Below, piece by piece: positions 47,918-57,383 of a stretch of DNA of 64,000 nt. The stretch comes from Corynebacterium tuscaniense. GTDB lineage: Bacteria > Actinomycetota > Actinomycetes > Mycobacteriales > Mycobacteriaceae. Under the pieces are notes generated by a model that worked only from the letters and a program-made list of their open reading frames with translations, ran no database searches and was not told where the DNA came from. A program made the position numbers and the translations under genes. Numbering within the stretch: the stretch's first letter is position 1; every line of letters starts with the position of its first letter. The stretch covers positions 62,001-126,000 of the forward strand of contig NZ_VXKH01000002.1 in NCBI RefSeq assembly GCF_008693065.1, given 5' to 3'.

Positions 47918-48052
47918 GTATCCTCGCTGCTCCTTCACATCGCTTGGTTACTGCTTCAGCAGTAGGCCGTAATAGCCACCGCTCGTTCTGCACAACTTTA
48001 CACGTCGCCGAGTCGGCTTCGGCGGTACCCTCAGAAGATTCGGAACGCACAT

Positions 48053-49327
48053 CTATGCACGTACCAGGCTGCACAAAACTTCAAAATGATGGGTCATCGG
48101 GAATGCATCCACGAGCGCCATGCGCTCCACCACATACCCAGAGTTTCCCCAGGCAGCGAGATCACGCGCGAAGGTTGCCGGATCGCACCCAACATGAATG
48201 ACACGCTGTGGATCACGCTGCGCAATATCGTGGACAACCTCTGACCCTGCGCCTGTACGGGGAGGATCCAAAACGACAAGACCAGGATCTGCCAGGTGGC
48301 CTAGACCCGCTTCAACTTTTTGATTACGCATGTCAACATCAAGGTCCGCCAGACAGGTTTGTGCCTCACGGTTGGCCGCATCCGAGTAATCAACACTGTG
48401 GATGCTGGCTCGCCCGCCCATTGCTTTGCTTATCGACGGCACAAAGAGTCCCACTCCCCCATACAGATCCCATCCGATTGGCCGCTCATAATCGTCGGCT
48501 GCCCAGTCAGTGATATAGCGCGAGTACGCCGCTGGTGCCGCACAGTGTGCCTGCCAAAACGCGGTAGGCGGGAAGACAAATTCAAAGTCTTCTACGTGTC
48601 CTCCAGATTCCACGGGCACTACTTCTGCAACAGCTAGATCACCTTCAATAACGGTTTCTACCCACTCAACGCGTCGCCCGCGTTGAGCCTTGGCTGTTTC
48701 AACGACATGGCGCTGGCCATGAGAATCCATCACCACAACGAGTTCCACCCCTGGTGTGAACGTGCGCGCACCTGGCCCAACAACCCCATCCAGAGCGCCG
48801 GGAAGAACCTGCGTGCAGGCGACATCCGCAACGATGTCATTGCTACGAGCTTTACGCACCCCGGCACAGCCATCCGGCCCTACACCCAAGCGGGTCCGCG
48901 TGCGCCACCCAAGAGTGGGCTTAAGTGTTTCTTCCTCAAGGTCAATGGCTAAATCAAAACCATCAAGCACACCGCTGGTTTGGGCGTGGTGGGTCAACTG
49001 TCCGATGAGAACCTCACGCTTGAAGCGTTGTTGTGCTGCTAGTGCGATATGCGAGTAATCGCAGCACCCCGCTCCCACAGCAGCCGCTGGGCACGCATGA
49101 TCCACGCGGTCCGCGGAAGGCTCAATGACCTCCACCACGTTGCCCCGCGCCCAGCGCTTTTTCACCCGATTCAATGTCACACTCACGGTGTCACCCGGAA
49201 CAGCACCACCAATAAACACGACACGACCGTCGGGTGCATGCGCAATCGCCTCCCCACCATGCGCCATCCCATGAGGTTGCAATGTCAGTGTGACACCACT
49301 CGTGAGGTCCCCTGACGGGTCAGACAT
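48053..49327 (-). CDS. TrmA/RumA-family RNA (uracil-5-)methyltransferase
   Basis: 424 aa. N-terminal TRAM domain, a Cys cluster DHACPAAAVGAGCCDYSHI for a possible 4Fe-4S site, SAM motif WDLYGGVGLFVPSISKA, VVLDPPRTGAGSEVV, and the catalytic Cys in HVGCDPATFARDL. It methylates a uridine in tRNA or rRNA; the target is not predictable. Matches Rv2689c in context. The start overlaps the DUF3710 stop (TGATG). One 11-mer copy is read here as Ser-Ile-Ser with a rare ATA codon. Confidence 0.9.
   Translation of the reverse strand: MSDPSGDLTSGVTLTLQPHGMAHGGEAIAHAPDGRVVFIGGAVPGDTVSVTLNRVKKRWARGNVVEVIEPSADRVDHACPAAAVGAGCCDYSHIALAAQQRFKREVLIGQLTHHAQTSGVLDGFDLAIDLEEETLKPTLGWRTRTRLGVGPDGCAGVRKARSNDIVADVACTQVLPGALDGVVGPGARTFTPGVELVVVMDSHGQRHVVETAKAQRGRRVEWVETVIEGDLAVAEVVPVESGGHVEDFEFVFPPTAFWQAHCAAPAAYSRYITDWAADDYERPIGWDLYGGVGLFVPSISKAMGGRASIHSVDYSDAANREAQTCLADLDVDMRNQKVEAGLGHLADPGLVVLDPPRTGAGSEVVHDIAQRDPQRVIHVGCDPATFARDLAAWGNSGYVVERMALVDAFPMTHHFEVLCSLVRA
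48428..48438 (+). repeat. 11-mer motif copy 8
   Basis: Exact copy in the TrmA-like gene, read from the complement as Ser-Ile-Ser using ATA, a codon otherwise rare here. Confidence 0.85.
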
Positions 49328-50106
49328 CAGTTCTCATTCTCCAGGTGCTGAGCCCGCTGAGCTTGTTGAGCCATTGCTTGCTGCAGCTGCGCTGCCAGCG
49401 GGGCTGGGATTTCCACTGGCAAAGAATTACCCGCCAGGACCGGCGTGGTGCCACGGTAGATGAAAGAGCGGGCAATAACACTGCGTGCCAAGTCGGCCAA
49501 GTAGTCTTCCTTGCCATGCGGCGCGGCCGCCGTCATACGGTAAAGCCAACGCGGCCCTTCCACGGCAATGATGCGGATAATGCCGTTCTCCCCACGACCA
49601 ACGACCTCACGGCCCCACGGACCGGTTTCAAATTCAGTGGGCATGCCCTCGCTGCGCATCCCCTCGGCAATCTCATTGGAGGATTCCTCCCACATGCCGC
49701 CAGAGTTCGGTGCGGCAAACGCAACCGGGGTCATCCGGCCAAATTCCGTCACCACATGCAGCATTCGCGGACCGTTCTCACCCATCTCCACCTGCACCTG
49801 TGAGTTCTTCGGCAGTGGCAACGCAATGGACCCCAAGTTCAGCACGCCATCGGAGACATCGCTGAAATCAAAATCATTGATGTCCACGCTATCCCCATCA
49901 AAGGGGCCCGACTCCCCATTGACCACGTCATGTGGGATAGACACCGGATCTGAATCCGAATCAGCATCATCGACGAAAGCTTCAGCCTCCGTGCTCTCAG
50001 CGCTGTCAGTGGGGTCCTCGGCGACGTCGATAAGCTCCCTGACTTGTGCCTGATCCTCGCCGGATTCTTCGGCTTGCTTCTTCTTGCCAAATGGCCACAG
50101 TGCCAT
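49327..50106 (-). CDS. DUF3710 protein
   Basis: 259 aa. MALWPFGKKKQ start, a long acidic stretch (residues 12-80), then the conserved domain LGSIALPLPKNSQVQVEM and GPWGREVVGRGENGIIRIIA. It corresponds to Rv2696c next to dut. Function unknown. One 11-mer copy is near the 5' end. Confidence 0.86.
   Translation of the reverse strand: MALWPFGKKKQAEESGEDQAQVRELIDVAEDPTDSAESTEAEAFVDDADSDSDPVSIPHDVVNGESGPFDGDSVDINDFDFSDVSDGVLNLGSIALPLPKNSQVQVEMGENGPRMLHVVTEFGRMTPVAFAAPNSGGMWEESSNEIAEGMRSEGMPTEFETGPWGREVVGRGENGIIRIIAVEGPRWLYRMTAAAPHGKEDYLADLARSVIARSFIYRGTTPVLAGNSLPVEIPAPLAAQLQQAMAQQAQRAQHLENEN
50025..50035 (-). repeat. 11-mer motif copy 9
   Basis: Exact copy in the acidic part of the DUF3710 gene, read as Leu-Ile-Asp-Val. 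Confidence 0.85.
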
Positions 50107-50162
50107 GATGAACCTCGCTTTGATCGTTATTAACTGGATTGAGAAATGAGTTATGGGATGGC

Positions 50163-50645
50163 TTAGGAAAAAGAGTTAACTCCGGTGGAGCCGTACCCGC
50201 CAGCACCGCGCTCCGTCTCATCTAAATCATCCACCTCGACGAAGTCCGGTAATTCAACGCGCTGCACAACCAGCTGGGCAATACGCATGCCACGCGTCAC
50301 CTCAAAAGGAGTTTCCCGGTCCGTATTCAACAAACAGACCTTGACCTCTCCACGGTAATCAGCATCAATCGTGCCAGGGGTGTTCACAATGGTCACGCCA
50401 TGCTTTGCAGCCAAACCTGAACGCGGATGCACCAAACCGACCGTGCCCAGCGGCAACGCCAGCGCAATGCCCGTACCCACGAGCTTGCGCTCACCCGGGG
50501 CAATGGTCAGATCCTCCGTTGCATGAAGATCAACCCCGGCATCACCACGATGCGCACGCTGCGGCAACGGCAAACCAGGGTCAAGCCGCTTCAAAGGAAT
50601 CGGGCCGATACTACTAAGTCCGAAATTATTCGTCGTATCTGTCAC
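50163..50645 (-). CDS. dut: dUTP diphosphatase
   Basis: 160 aa from the GTG at 50645. All five trimeric dUTPase motifs are present: [67 protein letters not shown]. It hydrolyses dUTP to dUMP. TAGTGT (50653-50658) lies 7 bases before the GTG, with no ribosome site: leaderless. Confidence 0.95.
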   Translation of the reverse strand: MTDTTNNFGLSSIGPIPLKRLDPGLPLPQRAHRGDAGVDLHATEDLTIAPGERKLVGTGIALALPLGTVGLVHPRSGLAAKHGVTIVNTPGTIDADYRGEVKVCLLNTDRETPFEVTRGMRIAQLVVQRVELPDFVEVDDLDETERGAGGYGSTGVNSFS

Positions 50646-50801
50646 GCGCCCCACACTACGTCACCCACCGCGACTTCTGCGCGAGTGCACTGGGGTTTCC
50701 ACGATCAATCCATGCGCACACGGTTCAAAGTTCGAGCCCTTTAGATCTGAGACCGTGAATCTCGGTTCTGGCCACATACACCTCATCATCACTGCGATGC
50801 C

Positions 50802-50807
50802 TAACAT
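50802..50807 (+). promoter_or_regulatory. -10 box of the DUF3093 gene
   Basis: TAACAT, 7 bases before the GTG at 50815. The dut and DUF3093 promoters face apart across about 170 bases. Confidence 0.5.
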
Positions 50808-50814
50808 AGGAGCC

Positions 50815-51366
50815 GTGAGCGAGAACAATGAGACATCCAACGCAACCACTGCCCAAACGCCCAACTCCGGCGCGAGCACGGTGCTTTATTCCGAACGGCA
50901 ATGGGTGCCGGTGTGGTGGTGGGTATTGGCCGTTGCTTTTGCGGGGCTCATAGGAGCACAGGTAGGACACAACCGCTCCATGGTGTACTTCATCGCCACA
51001 TTTCTCATCGTGGGCGCGTTGCTCGCGTGGTACCTCACCTACTTGTCCTCAACGGTGGTGAAAGTGGAACAAGACCCCGATGGAACACGGTGGCTCGTAG
51101 TCGGCGATGCGAACCTGCCTCATACGGTTGTCCCCCGCTCCCTCGCCGTACCTAAGACAGCAAAGCAAAATGCGCTTGGCCGACAACTCGATCCCGCCGC
51201 TTACTTGATCCACCATGCGTGGGTGAAAGAACTAGCTTTGTTCGTCCTCAATGATCCGGAGGACCCCACCCCATATTGGCTCATCTCCACCAAGAACCCA
51301 GAAGCTCTCCTGCGCGCCTTCGTGCCTGATCAGGCTGATGCGGCAGTAGAGCCACTAGGCAGGTAA
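50815..51366 (+). CDS. DUF3093 membrane protein
   Basis: 183 aa. STVLYSERQWVPVWWWVLAV begins the first of two membrane segments (about residues 30-80); the rest is a cytoplasmic beta-rich domain (PRSLAVPKTAKQNALGRQLD). Matches DUF3093 and the position of Rv2698 beside dut. Function unknown. An ATG at 50797 is in frame but lacks signals. Confidence 0.85.
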   Translation: MSENNETSNATTAQTPNSGASTVLYSERQWVPVWWWVLAVAFAGLIGAQVGHNRSMVYFIATFLIVGALLAWYLTYLSSTVVKVEQDPDGTRWLVVGDANLPHTVVPRSLAVPKTAKQNALGRQLDPAAYLIHHAWVKELALFVLNDPEDPTPYWLISTKNPEALLRAFVPDQADAAVEPLGR

Positions 51367-51389
51367 TCCCAACACCCCCTTACGGGGTT

Positions 51390-51683
51390 CTACTCGCAGT
51401 CGAGGCAGATCTTTGCCCCATTGTCGTCGATATACCCAAGACGGTTGTTCTTCTGCACAAGGAAGCACGAAGCACAGGTAAATTCGTTGTCCTGCTTGGG
51501 TACAACGGAAACATTCAGCTCCTCGCCGGTGAGATCCACCGTTGGTGGATCGAATGCGTCCACGACTTCCCCGTCATCATCCATGCTGCTGCCCGCGACT
51601 TCAGCCGCCTTCAGCCCCTCGAGCGAGTCCGTCTCAATCTCGTCATCGAGGCGCCGGCGGGGAGCATCATAATCAGTGGCCAC
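51390..51683 (-). CDS. DUF4193 small zinc-ribbon-like protein
   Basis: 97 aa. Acidic N-terminal two thirds, then TCASCFLVQKNNRLGYIDDN and ICLDCE, giving two CxxC pairs for zinc. Matches DUF4193 (Rv2699c), an actinobacterial family of unknown function. Convergent with the DUF3093 gene. Confidence 0.9.
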   Translation of the reverse strand: MATDYDAPRRRLDDEIETDSLEGLKAAEVAGSSMDDDGEVVDAFDPPTVDLTGEELNVSVVPKQDNEFTCASCFLVQKNNRLGYIDDNGAKICLDCE

Positions 51684-51949
51684 GAAAGGGTCTCCTTCTG
51701 ATACTTTCTGTGCCCTACATGACCGCGTGCTAGTGCACGTAATCGGTCGATGCGATGGCCTTCATTGCGTACTTTCGACGCGATAGTAAATCACGTTCGC
51801 CCAGATGTCATGTTCCCCTGCCGGAGTGTGATTCCGGCGTGTCGCAACACGGGGGTATCAGCAACATTGTGGATACGCTTCTAAGCGCTCCTTCGCTGGT
51901 GAATCCGCACGAGTTGCTGGAGATATCACACTCTAAGATACTAACGTCG

Positions 51950-51961
51950 ATGACACGTCAT
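51950..51961. promoter_or_regulatory. Inverted repeat in the oxidoreductase operon promoter region
   Basis: ATGAC-AC-GTCAT next to a TATAAA (51961-51966) and 20 bases before the start of the reductase gene. Possible operator. The rest of the 298-base gap from 51684 holds no gene I can support. Confidence 0.35.
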
Positions 51962-51981
51962 ATAAAGAGAGGGTGTTAAGC

Positions 51982-52596
51982 ATGCACATCGGAATCCTCG
52001 GCGCGGGCAAACTTGGTACCGTTCTGGGCAGACTTGCCGTCGCGGCGGGGCATGATACAACGCTAGCTAGCTCAGGAAATCCGGAGACAATCGATCTTAT
52101 CGTTGGCACCCTCGTTCCCGGCGCACGTACCGGTACTGTACAAGAGGTCGCTGCGATCGCCGACGTGGTCATCCTTGCGCTTCCCCTGCGCAATTTCCGC
52201 CAGCTCCCCACAGATGCGTTAGCCGGAAAACTTGTAATTGATGCGATGAACTACTGGTGGGAAACGGATGGCCATGAACCCGATCTCGCGGAGGCCCATT
52301 CTTCACAGCTCGTGCAAGACCATCTGAACAATTCGCGTGTGGTAAAGGCCTTCAATCACATGGGCTACCACGACCTCGAAGAAGGTCCTGGCACAGGCAA
52401 AGCCATCGCTGTCGCTGGTGACAATGCGGAAGACGTCACGCTCGTGGGCACGCTCGTCCGAGACTTCGGCTTTGAGCCACTGCTATTGGATTCCCTCAAA
52501 GCCGGTATCGCTTTACAGCCCGGCTATCCGGCCTTCGGCGCGAATGTAGACGTGCAAACACTACACTCACTTGTAGACAAGAAGGAGTTGGCATGA
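51982..52596 (+). CDS. NAD(P)-binding oxidoreductase of the NADPH:F420 reductase-like family
   Basis: 204 aa from the ATG at 51982 (GAGAGGG 8 bases before). MHIGILGAGKLGTVLGRLAV is an N-terminal dinucleotide-binding fold; VVILALPLRNFRQLP and LVIDAMNYWWETDGHEPDLA are typical of F420_oxidored-like proteins. Corynebacteria are not known to make F420, so it probably reduces another acceptor with NADPH. The stop overlaps the next start by four bases (ATGA). Confidence 0.8.
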   Translation: MHIGILGAGKLGTVLGRLAVAAGHDTTLASSGNPETIDLIVGTLVPGARTGTVQEVAAIADVVILALPLRNFRQLPTDALAGKLVIDAMNYWWETDGHEPDLAEAHSSQLVQDHLNNSRVVKAFNHMGYHDLEEGPGTGKAIAVAGDNAEDVTLVGTLVRDFGFEPLLLDSLKAGIALQPGYPAFGANVDVQTLHSLVDKKELA

Positions 52597-53642
52597 CCAC
52601 GCTAGATCCCGCAGCGATTGAGTTCGGTCTGGACACATTTGGGGACCTACCACGAGAGGCAGACGGCTCCCTGTTCACTTACTCCAAAGCAATCCGCGCG
52701 ACGCTGGAGGAGGCTGTGCTCGCGGACTCCATCGGTGTAGATGCATTCACCGTTGGCGAGCACCACCGGCCGGATTACGCCATCTCTTCCCCACCCACAA
52801 TGTTGGCCGGTATTGCCACCGCTACGAACCACATGAAGCTGGCCTCGGGCGTGACAGTGCTGTCCTCCGACGATCCGGTCCGCGTTTTTGAGCAGTTTGC
52901 CACCTTGGACGCATTGTCCAATGGCCGTGCAGAGGTCATTCTTGGACGTGGCTCTTTCACAGAGTCTTTCCCCCTGTTCGGCTACAAGCTGGAGGATTAC
53001 AACCGCCTGTTCGAGGAGAAGCTCAATCTGTGGGCTGAGATTGTGAAAGAGGAGCCGGTGACCTGGTCCGGCCAGACACGCCCCGCACTAGAGAAGGTAG
53101 ACCTGTATCCGAAGACGGATCGTGGCCTGACTACATGGGTTGGTGTGGGAGGTTCGCCGAAGTCCGTGGTGCGTACAGCGCGCTACGGTTTCCGTCTCAT
53201 GTTGGCGATCATCGGCGGGGCACCCGTGCGCTTCAAGCCGTACGTTGACCTGTACAAACAGGCGACGGAGCAGTTGGGTACCACTACATATCCCGTGGGC
53301 GTGCACTCCCCTGGTTTCGTTGCCGACAGCGACGAGGAAGCCAAGAAGATCATCTTTAAGGAATACGCCGCGGCACAAAACCGCATCGGCGTCACCCGCG
53401 GATGGGCACCGCTGACCCGCGACAGATTCGAAGCTGAAATCAATGATGGTGCGCTCACCGTAGGATCACCTGAGACTGTGGCAAAGAAGATCGCCAACAC
53501 GGTTCAAACCCTCGATCTCGGACGCTATGACATGGTGTACTCCACCGTCGGAAACATCCCCCATGCTGCCCGGATGCGGTCCGTGGAGCTGTACGGCACA
53601 AAGGTTATTCCACTCGTGCGGGAAATCCTCGCCGCCAACTAA
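52593..53642 (+). CDS. LLM-class flavin-dependent oxidoreductase (luciferase-like)
   Basis: 349 aa. TIM-barrel luciferase-like protein: AFTVGEHHRPDYAISSPPTM, RVFEQFATLDALSNGRAEVI and LGRGSFTESFPLFGY are family hallmarks. It probably binds FMN and oxidises a small organic substrate with oxygen, or acts as a reductase. Coupled by ATGA overlap to the NAD(P) protein, which may supply reduced flavin (inference). The pair interrupts the DUF4193-suhB order seen in mycobacteria. Confidence 0.85.
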   Translation: MTTLDPAAIEFGLDTFGDLPREADGSLFTYSKAIRATLEEAVLADSIGVDAFTVGEHHRPDYAISSPPTMLAGIATATNHMKLASGVTVLSSDDPVRVFEQFATLDALSNGRAEVILGRGSFTESFPLFGYKLEDYNRLFEEKLNLWAEIVKEEPVTWSGQTRPALEKVDLYPKTDRGLTTWVGVGGSPKSVVRTARYGFRLMLAIIGGAPVRFKPYVDLYKQATEQLGTTTYPVGVHSPGFVADSDEEAKKIIFKEYAAAQNRIGVTRGWAPLTRDRFEAEINDGALTVGSPETVAKKIANTVQTLDLGRYDMVYSTVGNIPHAARMRSVELYGTKVIPLVREILAAN

Positions 53643-53646
53643 TGGC

Positions 53647-54534
53647 TTAACATAACGAGTCGAACGCACCTGCAGCAGCTAACACTTCACGAAATTCTTC
53701 CCACACGCCCGGTGCGGCCGCGGCAGTTAATTCGCCATCTTTGCCGGAGGCACTGAGCCCAGGGTGATGCACGCGCGCACCAGCCTCAGCGGCGATCAGC
53801 GCCCCAGCAGCATAGTCCCACGGGTGGATTCCGTGCTCGTAGTAGGCGTTGACGGTACCTTCCGCCAGCGCGCACAGATCAAGTGCGGCCGACCCCATCC
53901 GGCGAATGTCACGTACCTGCGGGAGGAGATTGGTGATGATCTGGGCTTGCTGCGCACGCCATTCGGGAATATAGGAAAAACCTGTGGCAACTAGCGCATG
54001 AGCCACCGTGCCTTTCTCCTGTGGTGAGCAAGTGAGTTGGTGCCACCCTTCATCATCTTCTACATACGCGCCTTCCCCCGCGCGGGCAATGTATGTGCGG
54101 CCGGTAGCCACGTTGATCACCACAGCAGCAATAAGCTTCTCCCCGGCTGCTGCGGCAATGGATATCGCGTATTGCGGTATGCCGTAAAGGAAATTCACAG
54201 TGCCATCGATAGGGTCCACAATCCACCGGACCCCTGACTCGGACTCTAGCGATGTGCCTTCCTCCCCGACGATGCCATCAGTGGGCCGTAATTCTTTGAG
54301 CGTACGGGTGATGTGCTCCTCTGATTCTTTGTCCACCACGGTCACCGGATCCACATCGGAGGATTTTGTTTCAGCCGTGCCTACCAGCGTGCCCGATGTG
54401 ATGAGCTCCGCGCGACGAGTACGCACGAGTTCTGCAGCGCCTAGGGCAGCTTCCAGAGCTACGGCTAATAGCTCGCTTGTGTCGATTTGCTCGTGCGCTT
54501 CAAGGTTGTCTATGTGATCGTCTGTGCCAGTCAT
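53647..54534 (-). CDS. suhB: Inositol monophosphatase family protein
   Basis: 295 aa. Mg site: GIVGEEGTSLESESGVRWIV with VDPIDGTVNF, and later IHPWDYAAGALIAAEAGARV. It dephosphorylates inositol phosphate or related sugars. Matches Rv2701c, which lies beside ppgK. The start is ATG 54534; a TTG at 54543 is in frame. Divergent from ppgK across 43 bases. Confidence 0.9.
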   Translation of the reverse strand: MTGTDDHIDNLEAHEQIDTSELLAVALEAALGAAELVRTRRAELITSGTLVGTAETKSSDVDPVTVVDKESEEHITRTLKELRPTDGIVGEEGTSLESESGVRWIVDPIDGTVNFLYGIPQYAISIAAAAGEKLIAAVVINVATGRTYIARAGEGAYVEDDEGWHQLTCSPQEKGTVAHALVATGFSYIPEWRAQQAQIITNLLPQVRDIRRMGSAALDLCALAEGTVNAYYEHGIHPWDYAAGALIAAEAGARVHHPGLSASGKDGELTAAAAPGVWEEFREVLAAAGAFDSLC

Positions 54535-54577
54535 CGTGCTCAACTCTAGGCGACATTGATAGGTAAACTCGGGAGGT

Positions 54578-55354
54578 ATGAATAACGGGAATCTCCCCGC
54601 AGGTGGGAACTATTGTTGCGGCATTGATATTGGTGGCTCTGGTGTCAAGGGGGCTGTGGTCAACATGGACACCGGTGAGTTTGTTACTGAGCGCATCAAA
54701 ATCGAGACTCCGCAGCCAGCAACCCCTGTGGCGGTTGCAAGGACGGTCGCAGAGATCGTCGACAAGCTGAACTGGGATGGTCCAGTGGGAATCTGCATGC
54801 CGACAGTAGTGAAAGACCAGGTTGCACGAATCGCTGCAAATATTGATTCCACGTGGATTGGCACCAACGTCCACGATCTGTTCACGAAGCACTTACCTGG
54901 CCGAAGCATCGCCGTGCTTAATGACGCGGACGCGGCTGGCCTCGCTGAAGTTGCTTTCGGCGATGAGGTCGTCCGGACTGGCACCGTCCTATTCCTCACC
55001 TTCGGTACTGGCATTGGCTCCGCTTTCATCACAGACGGCACCCTGTTCCCCAACACCGAGCTTGGTCACATGATCGTAGGAAAGAAGGAAGCTGAACACC
55101 AGGCATCTTCCGCTGTGCGTGACCGCGAGGATCTCAGCTACAAGCAGTGGGCAACGCGCGTGGATAAGGTACTCAAAGAGTACGAGCGCCTGTTCAACCC
55201 CAGCATGTTTGTTGTTGGTGGTGGCATTTCACGCAAATCCGACAAGTGGGTTCCTTTCCTCACCGTTGACACGCCCGTGGTCCCCGCCCAGCTCCGCAAC
55301 CGTGCAGGTATTGTCGGTGCGGCAATGGCAGTGGCCAAGGACGTCACGCCGTAA
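54578..55354 (+). CDS. ppgK: Polyphosphate glucokinase
   Basis: 258 aa. ROK-like sugar kinase: [20 protein letters not shown] phosphate loop, [33 protein letters not shown] and [17 protein letters not shown]. It phosphorylates glucose using polyphosphate or ATP, so it may serve glucose released from maltose imported by the mus system. TAAACT lies 8 bases before the ATG, with GGGAGG in between. Confidence 0.93.
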   Translation: MNNGNLPAGGNYCCGIDIGGSGVKGAVVNMDTGEFVTERIKIETPQPATPVAVARTVAEIVDKLNWDGPVGICMPTVVKDQVARIAANIDSTWIGTNVHDLFTKHLPGRSIAVLNDADAAGLAEVAFGDEVVRTGTVLFLTFGTGIGSAFITDGTLFPNTELGHMIVGKKEAEHQASSAVRDREDLSYKQWATRVDKVLKEYERLFNPSMFVVGGGISRKSDKWVPFLTVDTPVVPAQLRNRAGIVGAAMAVAKDVTP

Positions 55355-55598
55355 CGCATCAATTCCCCCTGAAAGAAAAACCCCATAACGGTGGCGAAGC
55401 TCAGCCGTGTGTGCATATGCTGTACGGTTGTCCTTTGATCTCTGGTCCTCTTGCCTATCTCAATGGGATGGCAAAATAGACTTCAACAGGTGAGGTTGTT
55501 GGATCCACCCCACGGGGCTCAACCCCGCCAACGCAAATGCGCGTACCGTGGGGGCGGACAACTTCCGACAGTAGTGATGAGTGCACGAAAGGTCGTAC

Positions 55599-57326
55599 GT
55601 GGCAGCTAGCACCCCTTCCAGCAAGAAGAGTCCTGAAACCGTCGGCGCATCCGGCGCAACCCAGGCACCCGGTGACACCGGGACGGCTTCTCCTGCGCGC
55701 GCAACCGCCAAGAAAACTGCAAAAAAGGCGGTGAACAAGACCGCACGAAAAACCGCGGCGAAGAAGACCGTGAAGAAGACCGCCCGTAAGACCACGGCGA
55801 AGAAGACCACCAAGGCGGCCGCTTCGACCACCGCGACTGAAAAAGCAGATGTGGCTACCGGTGAGGGCAAGGCCTCGAGCACACCTGCAAAAAAGACGGC
55901 TAAGAAAACTGTCAAGAAGGCCGTTAAGAAGACAGCTAAGAAGGCTGCAAAGAAGACCGCGGCAAAAAAGACGGTGCGTAAAACGGCTGCAAAGAAAACG
56001 GTGAAAAAGACTGCCGCGGCACAGGCCCCCAAGGCAGACGAGCTGGAAGATGAGCTCGATGTCGATGAGGCAGATGACGCGGACGATGTGGATGATGCCC
56101 TGATCGATGACGACATGGACGGCGACGAGCTGGATGATGATTATGATCCGGAGATTGCCGGCGATGAGGACCTCGACGATGAGGACGAAGATGACGTCGC
56201 CGACGATGAGGACGAAGAAGAGGATGAGTCCGAATTCGTGCCGGAGCTCGGTCAGGAAAGCGCCGCTGGTGAGTCCGCACCGGCTGGTGCTGAGGATGAT
56301 GAAGATGATGGCAGCCCAGCTCCGTCTGTGTGGGACATTGAAGAGTCCGCTGCTCTGCGCCAGGCCCGCAAGGATGCGCAGCTCACTGCTTCTGCGGACT
56401 CGGTCCGCGCATACCTGAAGCAGATCGGTAAAGTTGCGCTGCTCGACGCTGAGCAGGAAGTTTCGCTGGCCAAGCGGATCGAGGCGGGCCTGTATGCCCA
56501 GTACCGCCTCGATGAGATGCAGCGTGCAGCCGAAGCAGGCGATAAGGATGCCAAGCTCACCCCTGCTGTGAAGCGTGATCTTCGCGCAGTAGCACGTGAT
56601 GGCCGCAAGGCGAAGAACCATCTGCTGGAGGCAAACCTGCGTCTCGTGGTGTCCTTGGCTAAGCGCTACACCGGCCGTGGCATGGCTTTCCTTGATCTGA
56701 TTCAGGAAGGCAACCTTGGCCTGATCCGCGCGGTGGAAAAATTCGACTACTCCAAGGGCTACAAGTTCTCCACGTACGCCACGTGGTGGATCCGCCAGGC
56801 GATTACCCGCGCGATGGCAGACCAGGCACGCACCATTCGTATTCCGGTGCACATGGTCGAGGTCATCAACAAGCTCGGCCGCATCCAGCGTGAGTTGCTG
56901 CAGGATCTCGGCCGTGAGCCGACGCCGCAAGAGCTGGCGAAGGAAATGGACATCACCGAGGAAAAGGTCCTCGAAATCCAGCAGTACGCCCGTGAGCCCA
57001 TCTCCCTGGACCAGACCATTGGTGATGAGGGTGACAGCCAACTCGGAGACTTCATTGAGGATTCTGAGGCCGTTGTGGCCGTCGACGCCGTGTCCTTCAC
57101 CTTGCTGCAGGACCAGCTCCAAGACGTGCTACACACGCTGTCCGAGCGTGAAGCTGGTGTTGTGCGTCTGCGCTTCGGCCTGACCGATGGTATGCCGCGC
57201 ACGCTCGATGAGATCGGCCAGGTTTATGGCGTGACGCGTGAGCGTATTCGCCAAATCGAGTCGAAGACGATGTCCAAGCTGCGCCACCCGTCACGTTCGC
57301 AAGTGCTGCGCGATTACCTGGACTAG
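55599..57326 (+). CDS. sigA: Primary RNA polymerase sigma factor SigA with extended Lys/Ala-rich N-terminus
   Basis: 575 aa from the GTG at 55599 (AAAGG 7 bases before). Residues about 40-146 are repeated KKTAKKT-like units, as in histone H1-like tails; about 147-225 are strongly acidic. Sigma regions follow from 265: region 1.2 ([20 protein letters not shown]), 2 ([34 protein letters not shown]), 3, and 4.2 ([14 protein letters not shown]). Housekeeping promoter recognition. Position after ppgK matches mycobacteria. The 244-base upstream gap should hold its promoter, but I see no convincing boxes. Confidence 0.96.
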   Translation: MAASTPSSKKSPETVGASGATQAPGDTGTASPARATAKKTAKKAVNKTARKTAAKKTVKKTARKTTAKKTTKAAASTTATEKADVATGEGKASSTPAKKTAKKTVKKAVKKTAKKAAKKTAAKKTVRKTAAKKTVKKTAAAQAPKADELEDELDVDEADDADDVDDALIDDDMDGDELDDDYDPEIAGDEDLDDEDEDDVADDEDEEEDESEFVPELGQESAAGESAPAGAEDDEDDGSPAPSVWDIEESAALRQARKDAQLTASADSVRAYLKQIGKVALLDAEQEVSLAKRIEAGLYAQYRLDEMQRAAEAGDKDAKLTPAVKRDLRAVARDGRKAKNHLLEANLRLVVSLAKRYTGRGMAFLDLIQEGNLGLIRAVEKFDYSKGYKFSTYATWWIRQAITRAMADQARTIRIPVHMVEVINKLGRIQRELLQDLGREPTPQELAKEMDITEEKVLEIQQYAREPISLDQTIGDEGDSQLGDFIEDSEAVVAVDAVSFTLLQDQLQDVLHTLSEREAGVVRLRFGLTDGMPRTLDEIGQVYGVTRERIRQIESKTMSKLRHPSRSQVLRDYLD

Positions 57327-57383
57327 ATCCGCCTTCCTTACTCCCCCGGCTCCCTGGTGCTCGTTCACAACGGCTCCGAGGAG

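Noticed and set aside
51755-51979. Short frame upstream of the oxidoreductase pair
   Set aside because: It covers the probable promoter region and looks non-coding.
55455-57122. 555-codon open frame opposite sigA
   Set aside because: Shadow of the repeated Lys/acidic codons of sigA; low-complexity translation and no start signal.
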